Part shown: positions 1 through 6,617 of the stretch, piece by piece | Position numbering within the stretch: position 1 is the stretch's first letter | Layout: each line of letters starts with the position of its first letter | NCBI GenBank assembly: GCA_005879435.1 | Contig: VBKX01000156.1 | Location: forward strand, 1 to 8,320 | Length of the DNA stretch: 8,320 nt | Direction of reading: 5' to 3' | Origin: Deltaproteobacteria bacterium | GTDB taxonomy: Bacteria; Desulfobacterota; Binatia; UBA9968 | Position numbers and translations under genes: made by a program | Notes under the pieces: model-generated | What the model was told of the DNA's origin: nothing | Database searches by the model: none | The model's input: only the letters and a program-made list of their open reading frames with translations

Positions 1-1149
1 CTGGTCACCTATCCATTGAGAGCGTCGCTTATATCCTGGCCGATATGGATCATTTTGTTCTGGTGCGCGTTCTGGAAATTCGATCTCATTCGCTTTTCAG
101 GATACCTGGCGGTTGTGCCCGTGGCGATTCTAAGTTTTGAAGTTGTGCGCACTATCCGCCAGCCGCCTCAATACGCATTCCAAATAATATCCCTCGACCG
201 ATCACATTACACGCAGCGCGCTCGTGTGCCGAACCGGAACTACGCGAGCCCCGTCAAAGAGTTATACATCGGACAAGACGGCTTTCGCGCGGATCCTGAG
301 ACCGGACGGGGCAATCCACCGCGCTGTCACGACGTCCTGATCGGAGACTCCATGATTTACGGCGCCGGATTGCCGTATCCCAGCACCTTAGGTCCGGTGC
401 TGGAAACGATGAACATCAACGCTTGCGTTTTCGGCGTCGCCGGCAACTCTCCGGTAGACTATTTGGCGACCTTGAACTACGTCGCGCATCGCATCGACGA
501 TGGCGCCCACATCGCCATCTATGTCTACGCCTATAATGATTTTGTGACCCTGCGCAAATACCTGGAACGATCAATCCGCGGTTTGTCCCCTGCGCTCGTC
601 AGGTTAACCGGCTTAATAGGGTATTATGACGACTGGCGGCGAACGACCTTTGTTCAAGGTTCTTTAAGGGCGGCTACGACTACTCCCAAGGATCCGTTCA
701 GCTCTTACCGTTTAAAAATCGATGGATCACGTGAGATCGAGATTTATTGGGATCACGACCCCGCTGACTACCACGGCGGGCGTCGGTTCAAACGAGAAGA
801 ACGCGCAACTTTTGAATTTTTCCTAAAGCGGCTGCGCGCATTGGTCGCCGATCGACCTTGGCGGGTTACCGTGGTCTTCATTCCAGACAATGAAGAGATG
901 CTAGCGAATTTGTCGCATCCGTCGTCGACCTTCCAAGACCTGGACCCAAGACGAGTTGAAGCGCTGAAAATATGCGCGACCCTCTGGTCCGATTGCCGTG
1001 ACCTCACGCATTACATGTTCGATCGCGCAATCGCGGAAGGGCAAAGCCCGTACTTGCTAAAGGATAGGCATTTTTCCCTTTTTGGGAATCGTGTTCTCGC
1101 CGAACACTACAAATCGATGGGCGAGAACCGTTTTGTGCAAAGCCGCTGA
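1..1149 (+). CDS. Membrane-anchored SGNH-hydrolase-like protein (5' end open)
   Basis: The reading frame is open from base 1 to the TGA ending at 1149. A TTG at 16 could start a 377-residue protein, but no Shine-Dalgarno precedes it and the frame continues to the window edge, so the gene is probably cut at its 5' end. Residues are numbered from that TTG. Two hydrophobic segments (about 5-20 and 28-44) suggest a membrane anchor with the rest on one side of the membrane. The SGNH signature is present in order: GDS at 110-112 (nucleophile Ser112) in CHDVLIGDSMIYGAGL, the Gly/Asn block VFGVAGNSP (138-146), an ND pair at 174-175 in YAYNDF, and a C-terminal DRH (350-352) followed by FSLFGNRVLAEHY, typical of the catalytic Asp-His block. 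Such proteins hydrolyse or transfer acyl groups, often on cell-surface polysaccharides. The substrate here is unknown. It is convergent with the next gene, with 44 bases between them and no obvious terminator. Confidence 0.8.
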   Translation: MVTYPLRASLISWPIWIILFWCAFWKFDLIRFSGYLAVVPVAILSFEVVRTIRQPPQYAFQIISLDRSHYTQRARVPNRNYASPVKELYIGQDGFRADPETGRGNPPRCHDVLIGDSMIYGAGLPYPSTLGPVLETMNINACVFGVAGNSPVDYLATLNYVAHRIDDGAHIAIYVYAYNDFVTLRKYLERSIRGLSPALVRLTGLIGYYDDWRRTTFVQGSLRAATTTPKDPFSSYRLKIDGSREIEIYWDHDPADYHGGRRFKREERATFEFFLKRLRALVADRPWRVTVVFIPDNEEMLANLSHPSSTFQDLDPRRVEALKICATLWSDCRDLTHYMFDRAIAEGQSPYLLKDRHFSLFGNRVLAEHYKSMGENRFVQSR

Positions 1150-1193
1150 AATCGCAGGAGCTCGTTATCAACAGTCCTTCGAGCGCGCCGCGA

Positions 1194-1925
1194 CTATCGT
1201 CGATCTTCTTCGTGTAGCTTCTTCAAGTAATAGCGCCACACCCACAGATCGTTAAACGTCGAGCCGAGATCGGGAAGCCTTTCGATATCTTGCGCAGTAA
1301 TGTCCGGCGCACGCCTGCCAGTGTGTGCGACCTGCAAAGTGACTCTGGCCAATGTGTTGAAATTAAGCGCGCGAACCGTCGCCTCCTCGATGGTCTTGCC
1401 GGTAACCGTGATGCCATGACCTTTCATCACGCAGATGTTTTTCTCACCCATCGCCTCGATCAGCGGCGCCGCCAACTCGGCGCGATTGACCAGATAGGAG
1501 CGTTCAAAGATCGGTATGCCATCGATGGCCATGCGTGTGGCTGGGATATTATACGCGCCGAAGATCGGCCGGAATTCCAATCCGGCTATACCGCATATCA
1601 ATGCTTCCTTCGGATGAGCGTGAATGACACAGCCCACCGATTCGCGGTTTTTGAAAATCTCGCCATGAATGGGCAGCTCGTTGGGCACCTGATAGCGGCT
1701 TTTCAAGTCCGCTCCATTGCCGTCGAAATCGACCTTACGTACGGCATCGACCGTAGTGTAACGCACTCCCTGTTCGTCTTCGCTGCGGCAGCGTATCCAC
1801 ATCTCGTCGCGGCCGGGAGTGCGCGCGCTGACATGACCGAGAATATCCTGGACCAGACCTTCCATCGCTAAGATGCGGCAGGAGAGCGCGACTTTTCCCT
1901 GAAGATCTTCCGTGGGATCGGACAT
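1194..1925 (-). CDS. Class II aldolase/adducin family protein
   Basis: This 243-residue protein fits the class II aldolase/adducin fold, whose members are zinc-dependent aldolases, epimerases or decarboxylases such as fuculose-phosphate aldolase. The zinc ligands are visible as His102 and His104 in CVIHAHPKEAL and His170 in VMKGHGITVTGKT. A Glu at 89 (LPIHGEI) sits where the family's catalytic acid is expected. The tail after the last His (TIEEATVRALNFNTLARV) is the usual helical end. I chose the ATG at 1925 because AAGAGG lies just upstream with five bases of spacing. A GTG two codons earlier overlaps that site and is less likely. Length is normal. The gene runs alone on the minus strand, divergent from cysD and convergent with the SGNH gene. 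The substrate cannot be named. Relatives include hydroxyphthalate-type decarboxylases as well as sugar-phosphate aldolases. Confidence 0.88.
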   Translation of the reverse strand: MSDPTEDLQGKVALSCRILAMEGLVQDILGHVSARTPGRDEMWIRCRSEDEQGVRYTTVDAVRKVDFDGNGADLKSRYQVPNELPIHGEIFKNRESVGCVIHAHPKEALICGIAGLEFRPIFGAYNIPATRMAIDGIPIFERSYLVNRAELAAPLIEAMGEKNICVMKGHGITVTGKTIEEATVRALNFNTLARVTLQVAHTGRRAPDITAQDIERLPDLGSTFNDLWVWRYYLKKLHEEDRR

Positions 1926-1930
1926 GAGCA

Positions 1931-1936
1931 CCTCTT
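1931..1936 (-). promoter_or_regulatory. Ribosome-binding site of the class II aldolase gene
   Basis: Read on the minus strand, AAGAGG is followed by five bases and then the ATG at 1925. This decides the start in favour of that ATG over the GTG at 1931, which overlaps the site. Confidence 0.6.
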
Positions 1937-1989
1937 CGGCAAATTAAATTATTCGGCGCGATGCTTATCTTAATACGCGGTCTCGCCGG

Positions 1990-2005
1990 TGTCCAAGTTC
2001 GGACA
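1990..2005. promoter_or_regulatory. Imperfect palindrome, possible operator upstream of the aldolase gene
   Basis: TGTCCAAGTTCGGACA has five-base arms (TGTCC / GGACA) around a six-base centre. It lies about 65 bases upstream of the aldolase start, inside the divergent intergenic region. The form suits a dimeric repressor or a LysR-type site (T-N11-A is contained), but no regulator gene is next to it and no second copy was seen. Confidence 0.3.
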
Positions 2006-2090
2006 TTTCGCCTGGTGGTCAATTTTATAGCGCAGTTTTCTCTAACAGTCCTTGCTATTGTTGTTTAGATTTTGGTAGTTGATCGAGCAA

Positions 2091-2132
2091 CGGAGAGTTT
2101 CACAGCGCGGACGCTTTGCGTCTCGCACTCCG
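2091..2132 (+). promoter_or_regulatory. Nested hairpin in the cysD leader
   Basis: The inner stem (2107-2126) pairs GCGGACGC with GCGTC-T-CGC around a TTT loop, with one bulged T. Further out, CGGAG at 2091-2095 can pair with CTCCG at 2128-2132. No T-run follows, so it is not a classical terminator. It sits 24 bases before the mini-ORF and about 135 bases before cysD, so it could shape the 5' untranslated region of the cys transcript. Function is inferred only from the pairing. Confidence 0.3.
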
Positions 2133-2155
2133 TCATATTCGGAAAGGCGGAAATC

Positions 2156-2242
2156 ATGCCGAAGGGCGCATTCAAAAACGTCACGGTGTCCGACGCCTAT
2201 ATGGCGCTGTGGCTGACTTCTGCCGAACTATCATCCCAATAG
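2156..2242 (+). CDS. 28-codon mini-ORF upstream of cysD (leader peptide or gene remnant)
   Basis: An ATG at 2156 preceded by AAGGCGG with five bases of spacing opens a 28-codon frame ending in TAG at 2242, 25 bases before cysD. The peptide begins MPKGAFKNVTVSDAYMALW and contains no Cys, so it is not an obvious cysteine-sensing attenuator. Its start resembles, from memory, the first residues of some thiamine-pyrophosphate-dependent enzymes (a V-x-DAY-x-ALL pattern). It may therefore be the broken N-terminus of such a gene joined to the cys operon by a deletion. It could also be a translated leader that affects cysD expression, or chance. Confidence that it is translated is low. Confidence 0.25.
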   Translation: MPKGAFKNVTVSDAYMALWLTSAELSSQ

Positions 2243-2267
2243 AACCCAAAGGGTTAAAATATCTTGT

Positions 2268-3167
2268 ATGGGAGACGCTATTTTTTCAGAGCTGGAGTCT
2301 GAATCGATCGAAATCATCCGGGAAGTGGCGGCAACCGCCGCCAAGCCGGTGATGCTGTATTCGATTGGTAAAGACTCCTCGGTCATATTGCGCCTGGCGC
2401 AAAAGGCCTTTTACCCCGGCCCAATCCCCTTTCCACTGATGCACATCGATACCGGATGGAAGTTCCGCGAGATGATCGCGTTCCGTGATCGTACGGCGAC
2501 CCAAGTTGGCTTCCAGCTGATTACCTATACCAATCCGCGCGGCGTCGCAGAGGGGATCGGACCGATCACCCATGGTTCGGAGTATCACACCGATGTCATG
2601 AAGACAGAGGCTCTCAAACAAGCGCTCGATCTGTACGGCTTCGACGTGGCCTTCGGCGGCGCGAGGCGCGATGAGGAAAAATCACGGGCCAAGGAGCGCA
2701 TTTTTTCGTTTCGTGCGCCCGGCCATCGTTGGGAACCGAAAGCGCAACGCCCCGAACTTTGGAATCTTTACAACACGCGAATCAATCCTGGAGAATCCAT
2801 ACGCGTATTTCCGCTTTCCAATTGGACCGAAGCCGACATTTGGGCTTACATCCGCCACGAGAATATTCCGATCGTGCCGCTTTATTTCGCCGCCAAGCGT
2901 CCCGTGGTCAAGCGCTTCGGCCAGTGGATCCTGGTCGACGATGACCGGTTACCGCTCGAGGCCGGCGAAACACCGGAACTACGCATGGTGCGCTTCCGCA
3001 CCCTGGGCTGCTATCCGCTGACCGCCGGCATTGAGAGCAGCGCAACGACGCTGGATGAGATCGTCGCCGAAACCCTTGGCGCCACGACCTCGGAACGGCA
3101 GGGGAGGATCATCGATCACGACGGCGCGGGCTCCATGGAGCGCAAAAAGCAAGAAGGGTATTTTTGA
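2268..3167 (+). CDS. cysD: Sulfate adenylyltransferase subunit 2
   Basis: CysD is the catalytic ATP-sulfurylase subunit: ATP + sulfate gives adenosine 5'-phosphosulfate (APS) and pyrophosphate, driven by GTP hydrolysis on its partner CysN in the cytoplasm. The 299 residues match the usual length (about 300) and align end to end with the family as I know it. The PP-loop is SIGKDSS at 32-38, followed by FPLMHIDTGWKFRE (55-68), GGARRDEEKSRAKER (130-144), the block ESIRVFPLSNWTEADIW, RTLGCYPLT, and the characteristic tail SERQGRIIDHDGAGSME ending in EGYF. The start is the ATG at 2268, which gives the family's normal N-terminus (ESIEIIREVAA). The Shine-Dalgarno is poor: AAAGGG lies 14 bases upstream. 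The stop TGA shares its last A with the ATG of cysNC, so translation of the two is probably coupled. No cysH or transporter gene lies beside it. Confidence 0.97.
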   Translation: MGDAIFSELESESIEIIREVAATAAKPVMLYSIGKDSSVILRLAQKAFYPGPIPFPLMHIDTGWKFREMIAFRDRTATQVGFQLITYTNPRGVAEGIGPITHGSEYHTDVMKTEALKQALDLYGFDVAFGGARRDEEKSRAKERIFSFRAPGHRWEPKAQRPELWNLYNTRINPGESIRVFPLSNWTEADIWAYIRHENIPIVPLYFAAKRPVVKRFGQWILVDDDRLPLEAGETPELRMVRFRTLGCYPLTAGIESSATTLDEIVAETLGATTSERQGRIIDHDGAGSMERKKQEGYF

Positions 3168-4957
3168 TGGATATCCTGCGCTTTACTACCTGCGGCAGCG
3201 TCGATGACGGCAAGTCGACTCTCATCGGCCGCCTGCTTTACGAGACCAAGTTGATTTTTGAGGATCAGCTCGAAGCGCTCCAGGCGGACTCGAAAAAATT
3301 CGGCACCCAGGGTGAGCGCCTGGACTTTGCCCTGCTCGTCGATGGCTTGCAGGCCGAACGTGAGCAGGGAATCACGATCGACGTCGCGTACCGCTTCTTT
3401 CCCGGCCATGAACAATACACCCGCAATATGGCGACGGGCGCGTCGACCGCGCAGGCGGCCGTGTTGCTGGTCGATGCCCGCAAGGGAGTGCTCACCCAGA
3501 CCAAGCGCCACAGCCGCATTGTCTCGATGCTGGGCATTCGCCATGTGGCCCTAGCCGTCAACAAGATGGATCTGGTGGACTGGTCACAGCCGATCTTTGA
3601 CGAAATTGAGCTCGCCTATCGGCGTTTTGCCCAGGATCTGGGTTTTGAAACGATCATGGCGATCCCGTTGTCAGCCCTCGAGGGTCACAACATCGTCGAC
3701 CCGGGCCACGCGGCGATGCCCTGGTACGAAGGGTCGACACTTTTGAATTGGCTCGAAACCATTCCGAGCGGCCAATACGAGATTGCACAACCCTTTTCCA
3801 TGCCGGTGCAATGGGTCAACCGGCCCAACCTCGACTTCCGCGGGTTCGCCGGACGCGTCTCCAGCGGATCGGTCGAGCCTGGTGACAGTGTTCGCATCAG
3901 TCGATCTGGCGTAGTTAGCAGGGTTAAGGAAATCGTTTCTTACGAAGGCCCCCAGCAAAGCGCGACCTCCGGGCAGTCCATCACCCTCGTCCTCGAAAAC
4001 GAGGTCGACGCCAGCCGCGGCGACGTCATCGCCACCGCCGCGCATCCGATTGAGTGCGCTGATCAGTTTGAAGTAGGGCTCTTGTGGATGAGCGAGCACG
4101 CTTTGCTGCCCGGACGCCCCTATGCCGCGCTGCTCCACAGCAAGTCCGCAAGCGTAACCATAACGCAGATCAAGCACCGTCTTGACATCAACAGCGGCGC
4201 GCGCCTCGCCGCCAAGACGTTAGGTCTAAACGAAATCGCAAGGGTGAACGTGAGCTTCGATCGGGCGGTGCCGTTTGTTCCCTACGCCGAGAACAAGCGG
4301 CTGGGAGCGTTCATCGTCATCGACAAGCTGACTAACGAAACTGTCGGGGCAGGGCTCATCCGTTTTGCACTGCGGCGATCAGTGAACGTCCACTGGCAAG
4401 CGCTCGAGGTGACGAAAGCCGCGCGCGCAGAGATGAAGCATCAGCAGGCCCGCTGTTTCTGGTTTACCGGGCTTTCGGGTTCGGGTAAGTCGACGATTGC
4501 CAACCTGCTGGACAAGCGGCTGCACGCCGACGGCAAGCATACCTACATTCTCGACGGCGACAACGTTCGCCACGGGCTCAATCGAGATCTGGGATTCACT
4601 GAGGCCGACCGCGTGGAGAACATTCGCCGGGTGGCCGAAGTCGCTAAGCTCCTGGTCGATGCGGGTTTGATCGTGATCGTCGCCTTTATTTCGCCATTCC
4701 GAGCGGAGCGCCAATTGGCCCGCGGCTTGTTCGATGACGGCGAGTTTGTCGAAATCTTCGTCGATACACCACTGGAGGAGTGTGAGCGTCGCGACGTCAA
4801 GGGCCTCTATGCCAAGGCACGGCATGGAGAACTGAAGAACTTCACGGGTATCGACAGTGACTACGAGCCGCCGCAATCGCCCGAGGTACATCTGCGGACG
4901 GTTGGGATACGGCCAGAATCCTGTGTTGATCAGATTATCCATTTGTTGAGATCTTAA
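3167..4957 (+). CDS. cysNC: Bifunctional sulfate adenylyltransferase subunit 1 / adenylylsulfate kinase, with a gap in the G3 motif
   Basis: This 596-residue fusion joins a CysN GTPase (about 1-410) to an APS kinase CysC (about 425-596), which phosphorylates APS to PAPS. CysN shows the P-loop GSVDDGKST (10-18), the switch region EQGITIDVAYRFF (66-78) and NKMD (132-135), followed by the EF-Tu-like beta-barrel domains. CysC shows GLSGSGKST (435-443), DGDNVRHGLNRDLGF (463-477), Ser509 in FISPFRAER, and the C-terminal FTGIDSDYEPP block. The oddity is that Phe78 is followed directly by PGHEQYTRNMATG. The family normally has about 12 residues here ending in ADT before PGHEQ, so the Asp of the G3 DxxG motif is absent. 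The gap lies at 3400/3401 and keeps frame. It may be a real deletion that impairs GTP hydrolysis, or an assembly error. The ATG at 3167 overlaps the cysD stop by one base and has GAAGGG eight bases upstream. Confidence 0.95.
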   Translation: MDILRFTTCGSVDDGKSTLIGRLLYETKLIFEDQLEALQADSKKFGTQGERLDFALLVDGLQAEREQGITIDVAYRFFPGHEQYTRNMATGASTAQAAVLLVDARKGVLTQTKRHSRIVSMLGIRHVALAVNKMDLVDWSQPIFDEIELAYRRFAQDLGFETIMAIPLSALEGHNIVDPGHAAMPWYEGSTLLNWLETIPSGQYEIAQPFSMPVQWVNRPNLDFRGFAGRVSSGSVEPGDSVRISRSGVVSRVKEIVSYEGPQQSATSGQSITLVLENEVDASRGDVIATAAHPIECADQFEVGLLWMSEHALLPGRPYAALLHSKSASVTITQIKHRLDINSGARLAAKTLGLNEIARVNVSFDRAVPFVPYAENKRLGAFIVIDKLTNETVGAGLIRFALRRSVNVHWQALEVTKAARAEMKHQQARCFWFTGLSGSGKSTIANLLDKRLHADGKHTYILDGDNVRHGLNRDLGFTEADRVENIRRVAEVAKLLVDAGLIVIVAFISPFRAERQLARGLFDDGEFVEIFVDTPLEECERRDVKGLYAKARHGELKNFTGIDSDYEPPQSPEVHLRTVGIRPESCVDQIIHLLRS

Positions 4958-5086
4958 AATGCTTTGTGCTCGGCATTTGCTAGTTTGGAGTGGAGATACG
5001 GAAGGTAATTTCACTGTTGATTGACTGCGCCGGGGAACGGGCGCCGCAGTCGATGAGGACGGCTCTCAGGGGCCGTGGGGCTTACG
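4958..5086 (+). other. Two consecutive hairpins between cysNC and the thioesterase gene
   Basis: GACTGCG at 5023-5029 pairs with CGCAGTC at 5045-5051 around a GC-rich interior. A second stem pairs ACGGCTC (5059-5065) with GGGCCGT (5070-5076), with one G-U pair and a TCAG loop. Neither is followed by a T-run, so classical Rho-independent termination is not supported. The second stem ends one base before the weak Shine-Dalgarno GGGG (5077-5080) of the thioesterase gene, so it could influence translation. Confidence 0.4.
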
Positions 5087-5530
5087 ATGTTAACCAATCG
5101 CCGTACACTTCGCATTGAATGGGGCCAATGCGATCCCGCCGGGATCGTATTCTATCCACAATATCTCATCATCTTCGATACCAGCACCGGTTGGCTTTTC
5201 GAGCGCACCGGATTGACGCCATCAGCGATGAGAAAGAAATACCGCATCGTCGGCATGCCTATCGTCGAAGTGGGGGCGCGATTTATTTTGCCTTGCCGCT
5301 TCGACGACGAGATCGTCGTCGAGAGCGAGGTCGGCGAGTGGGGACGCAGCAGCTTCACCGTGCGTCATCGTATATTGAAAGCAGGCGAGCTGGCGCTCGA
5401 TGGCTTTGAGAAGCGCGTTTGGGCGGCGCCCCATCCTGAGCAAGCCGAAGCGATCAAAGCTCAGGCCGTTCCGGCCGAGATCATCGTGAGTCTCTCCGAT
5501 CCGACTGGCTCTACGACCATAAAATTCTAG
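5087..5530 (+). CDS. 4-hydroxybenzoyl-CoA thioesterase-family (hotdog fold) acyl-CoA thioesterase
   Basis: The 147-residue protein has the 4-HBT/YbgC hotdog signature. It opens with RIEWGQCDPAGIVFYPQY (9-26), where Asp16 is the catalytic Asp of this class, followed by the long central helix (FDTSTGWLFERTG) and the strands GMPIVEVGARFILPCRFDDEIVVE and FTVRHRI. Members hydrolyse acyl- or aroyl-CoA thioesters in the cytoplasm, in aromatic catabolism or lipid turnover. The exact substrate cannot be read from sequence. I prefer the ATG at 5087 because GGGG lies six bases upstream. A GTG at 5075 in the same frame is possible and would add four residues. The VOC gene begins 53 bases after the stop on the same strand, so an operon with it is likely. 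A piece of this gene's own sequence (5244-5272) is repeated just past its stop codon. Confidence 0.88.
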   Translation: MLTNRRTLRIEWGQCDPAGIVFYPQYLIIFDTSTGWLFERTGLTPSAMRKKYRIVGMPIVEVGARFILPCRFDDEIVVESEVGEWGRSSFTVRHRILKAGELALDGFEKRVWAAPHPEQAEAIKAQAVPAEIIVSLSDPTGSTTIKF

Positions 5531-5555
5531 GGCATCGTCGGCATGCGTCGAAGTG
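5244..5555. repeat. Short direct repeat: thioesterase coding segment and a copy after its stop codon
   Basis: GCATCGTCGGCATGC occurs at 5244-5258 inside the thioesterase gene and again at 5532-5546 after the stop. The bases GTCGAAGTG follow both copies, at 5264-5272 and 5547-5555. The only difference is five bases (CTATC) present in the first copy and absent from the second. Twenty-four matching bases in the same order exceed chance, so the downstream copy looks like a local duplication with a small deletion. Confidence 0.65.
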
Positions 5556-5583
5556 AATACGAGAAGGTTCGAATCAGGACATA

Positions 5584-6579
5584 GTGCGATTTGATCCTGC
5601 GGAGACCGTGAATTCTGCGAGCGCAACTGAGATCCTTCCCGACAAACAACCGCGATTTTCCGGCATGAGCCACGTGAGCCTGGCATGCCGCGATCTTGTC
5701 GAGTCGAAGATGTTTTATTCCGAAGTCATGGGCGGAGAGCTTGTCCACGAGATCGCCGGGTTCGTCGAGTACCGGATCGCCGACATCGTTATAGGGCTTT
5801 CTGAACAGCGCGGCGGCTGGACCGGCGCCGACGACGAGTACCCCCACTACGCGTTTTATCTCGACGGCGCGAACTTCGAACTGATGAAACATTGGCTCGA
5901 TCGTTACGCTGTGCCCAATTATCCCTACCGACGCGACGATACGGCGCTTATTTATTTCCGCGACCCGTCGGGGAATCTTTTCGAGCTTTATTGCGATCGC
6001 GGCTACGAGGGAATTGCGTCTTTGCCATTGGCGCCCCGAAGGGGTGGACAAGCGATCGATTTCCGCAGCCTCAACTACCGGTGGAACGCCAACAGCACGA
6101 CGCTCAGCGGTATGACGGAAATTCAACGGCCGCGCTTCACGTCGTTCGCTCACGCGAGCATTTTCTGCACCGAACTCGAACAGGCGAAGCGCTTTTTTAC
6201 CAAAGTCATCGGCGGCGAGCTGATCCACGACGTCGACGGGTTCGCCGAAGTGAGGATCGCCGGGGTCATCATCGGATTCACGGTTCGCCCCGGAACGACC
6301 ACCGGGCGCGACGCCGAATATCCCCATTACGCCTTTTTTATCGAAGCAAAAGATTTTCTGCCCATGGTCGCGTGGCTGCGGCAAAACGGCGTCGTTACGA
6401 CCGAGCCGTGGACGCGCGACGGCGTCAAAGGTCTTCTCTATTTTCGCGATCCCGCGGGAAATCTCTTCGAGATCTACTGTCGCAAGCTCGGAGAGGCGGC
6501 TTCATTTGCGCGGGGTAAAAAACAAGGCGGGGGCTACGAGATCGATTTCGCTGCTTTGAACTATGAATGGGACGGCTAA
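5584..6579 (+). CDS. Tandem two-domain VOC (glyoxalase/extradiol dioxygenase superfamily) protein
   Basis: The 331-residue protein consists of two similar VOC units, about 22-168 and 182-331. Each carries a full two-histidine, one-glutamate metal set: His30, His88 and Glu134 in unit 1; His190, His248 and Glu296 in unit 2. Matching landmarks are GGELVHEIAGF and GGELIHDVDGF, EYPHYAF in both, YFRDPSGNLFELYC and YFRDPAGNLFEIYC, and a closing IDFxxLNYxW in both. The superfamily includes glyoxalase I, FosA-type thiol transferases and ring-cleaving dioxygenases. The DEYPHYAF segment resembles FosA, but that does not establish fosfomycin resistance. Type I extradiol dioxygenases also have two modules, but their N-terminal module usually lacks the metal. 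The GTG start at 5584 has AGGA four bases upstream. An ATG at 5665 would cut into the first domain. It probably shares a transcript with the thioesterase gene. The reaction is unknown. Confidence 0.88.
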   Translation: MRFDPAETVNSASATEILPDKQPRFSGMSHVSLACRDLVESKMFYSEVMGGELVHEIAGFVEYRIADIVIGLSEQRGGWTGADDEYPHYAFYLDGANFELMKHWLDRYAVPNYPYRRDDTALIYFRDPSGNLFELYCDRGYEGIASLPLAPRRGGQAIDFRSLNYRWNANSTTLSGMTEIQRPRFTSFAHASIFCTELEQAKRFFTKVIGGELIHDVDGFAEVRIAGVIIGFTVRPGTTTGRDAEYPHYAFFIEAKDFLPMVAWLRQNGVVTTEPWTRDGVKGLLYFRDPAGNLFEIYCRKLGEAASFARGKKQGGGYEIDFAALNYEWDG

Positions 6580-6617
6580 ACGAAGGAAACCACTGACTGT
6601 CGGATTTTTATCAACGC

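Larger units (their letters stand above)
1926..2267. other. Divergent intergenic region between the aldolase gene and cysD
   Basis: These 342 bases separate two divergent genes. The part nearest the aldolase is AT-rich and holds the imperfect palindrome at 1990-2005. The middle (about 2040-2090) is T-rich on the plus strand and could carry the cysD promoter, but I see no convincing -35/-10 pair. A nested hairpin lies at 2091-2132, and a 28-codon mini-ORF with its own Shine-Dalgarno follows at 2156-2242. I recognise no known riboswitch. Confidence 0.5.

Noticed and set aside
16..18. TTG at 16 as the true start of the SGNH gene
   Set aside because: No Shine-Dalgarno in the preceding 15 bases, and the frame is open to the window edge with hydrophobic residues before it, so truncation is more likely.
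1290..1871. Plus-strand 193-codon frame opposite the aldolase gene
   Set aside because: The minus strand carries the zinc ligands and a good ribosome-binding site. This frame has no recognisable motifs.
2116..2352. Plus-strand 78-codon frame overlapping the cysD start
   Set aside because: It overlaps cysD in another frame, has no good ribosome-binding site, and its composition looks random.
3671..4177. Minus-strand 168-codon frame inside cysNC
   Set aside because: Antisense shadow of a well-supported enzyme with no domain of its own.
5050..5080. Resemblance to a hammerhead ribozyme (GATGAG followed by a stem)
   Set aside because: The core would need CTGATGA and a GAAA segment. The sequence has CGATGAG and no GAAA after the stem.
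5527..6384. Long minus-strand open frame (285 codons) opposite the VOC gene
   Set aside because: It lies antisense to a clear two-domain protein with conserved motifs. Its translation shows no recognisable domain and arises from codon bias on the other strand.
5584..6579. Fosfomycin-resistance (FosA) call for the VOC protein
   Set aside because: Only the metal-site segment resembles FosA. The protein is a double-domain unit of about 330 residues rather than about 140, and these motifs are shared across the superfamily.
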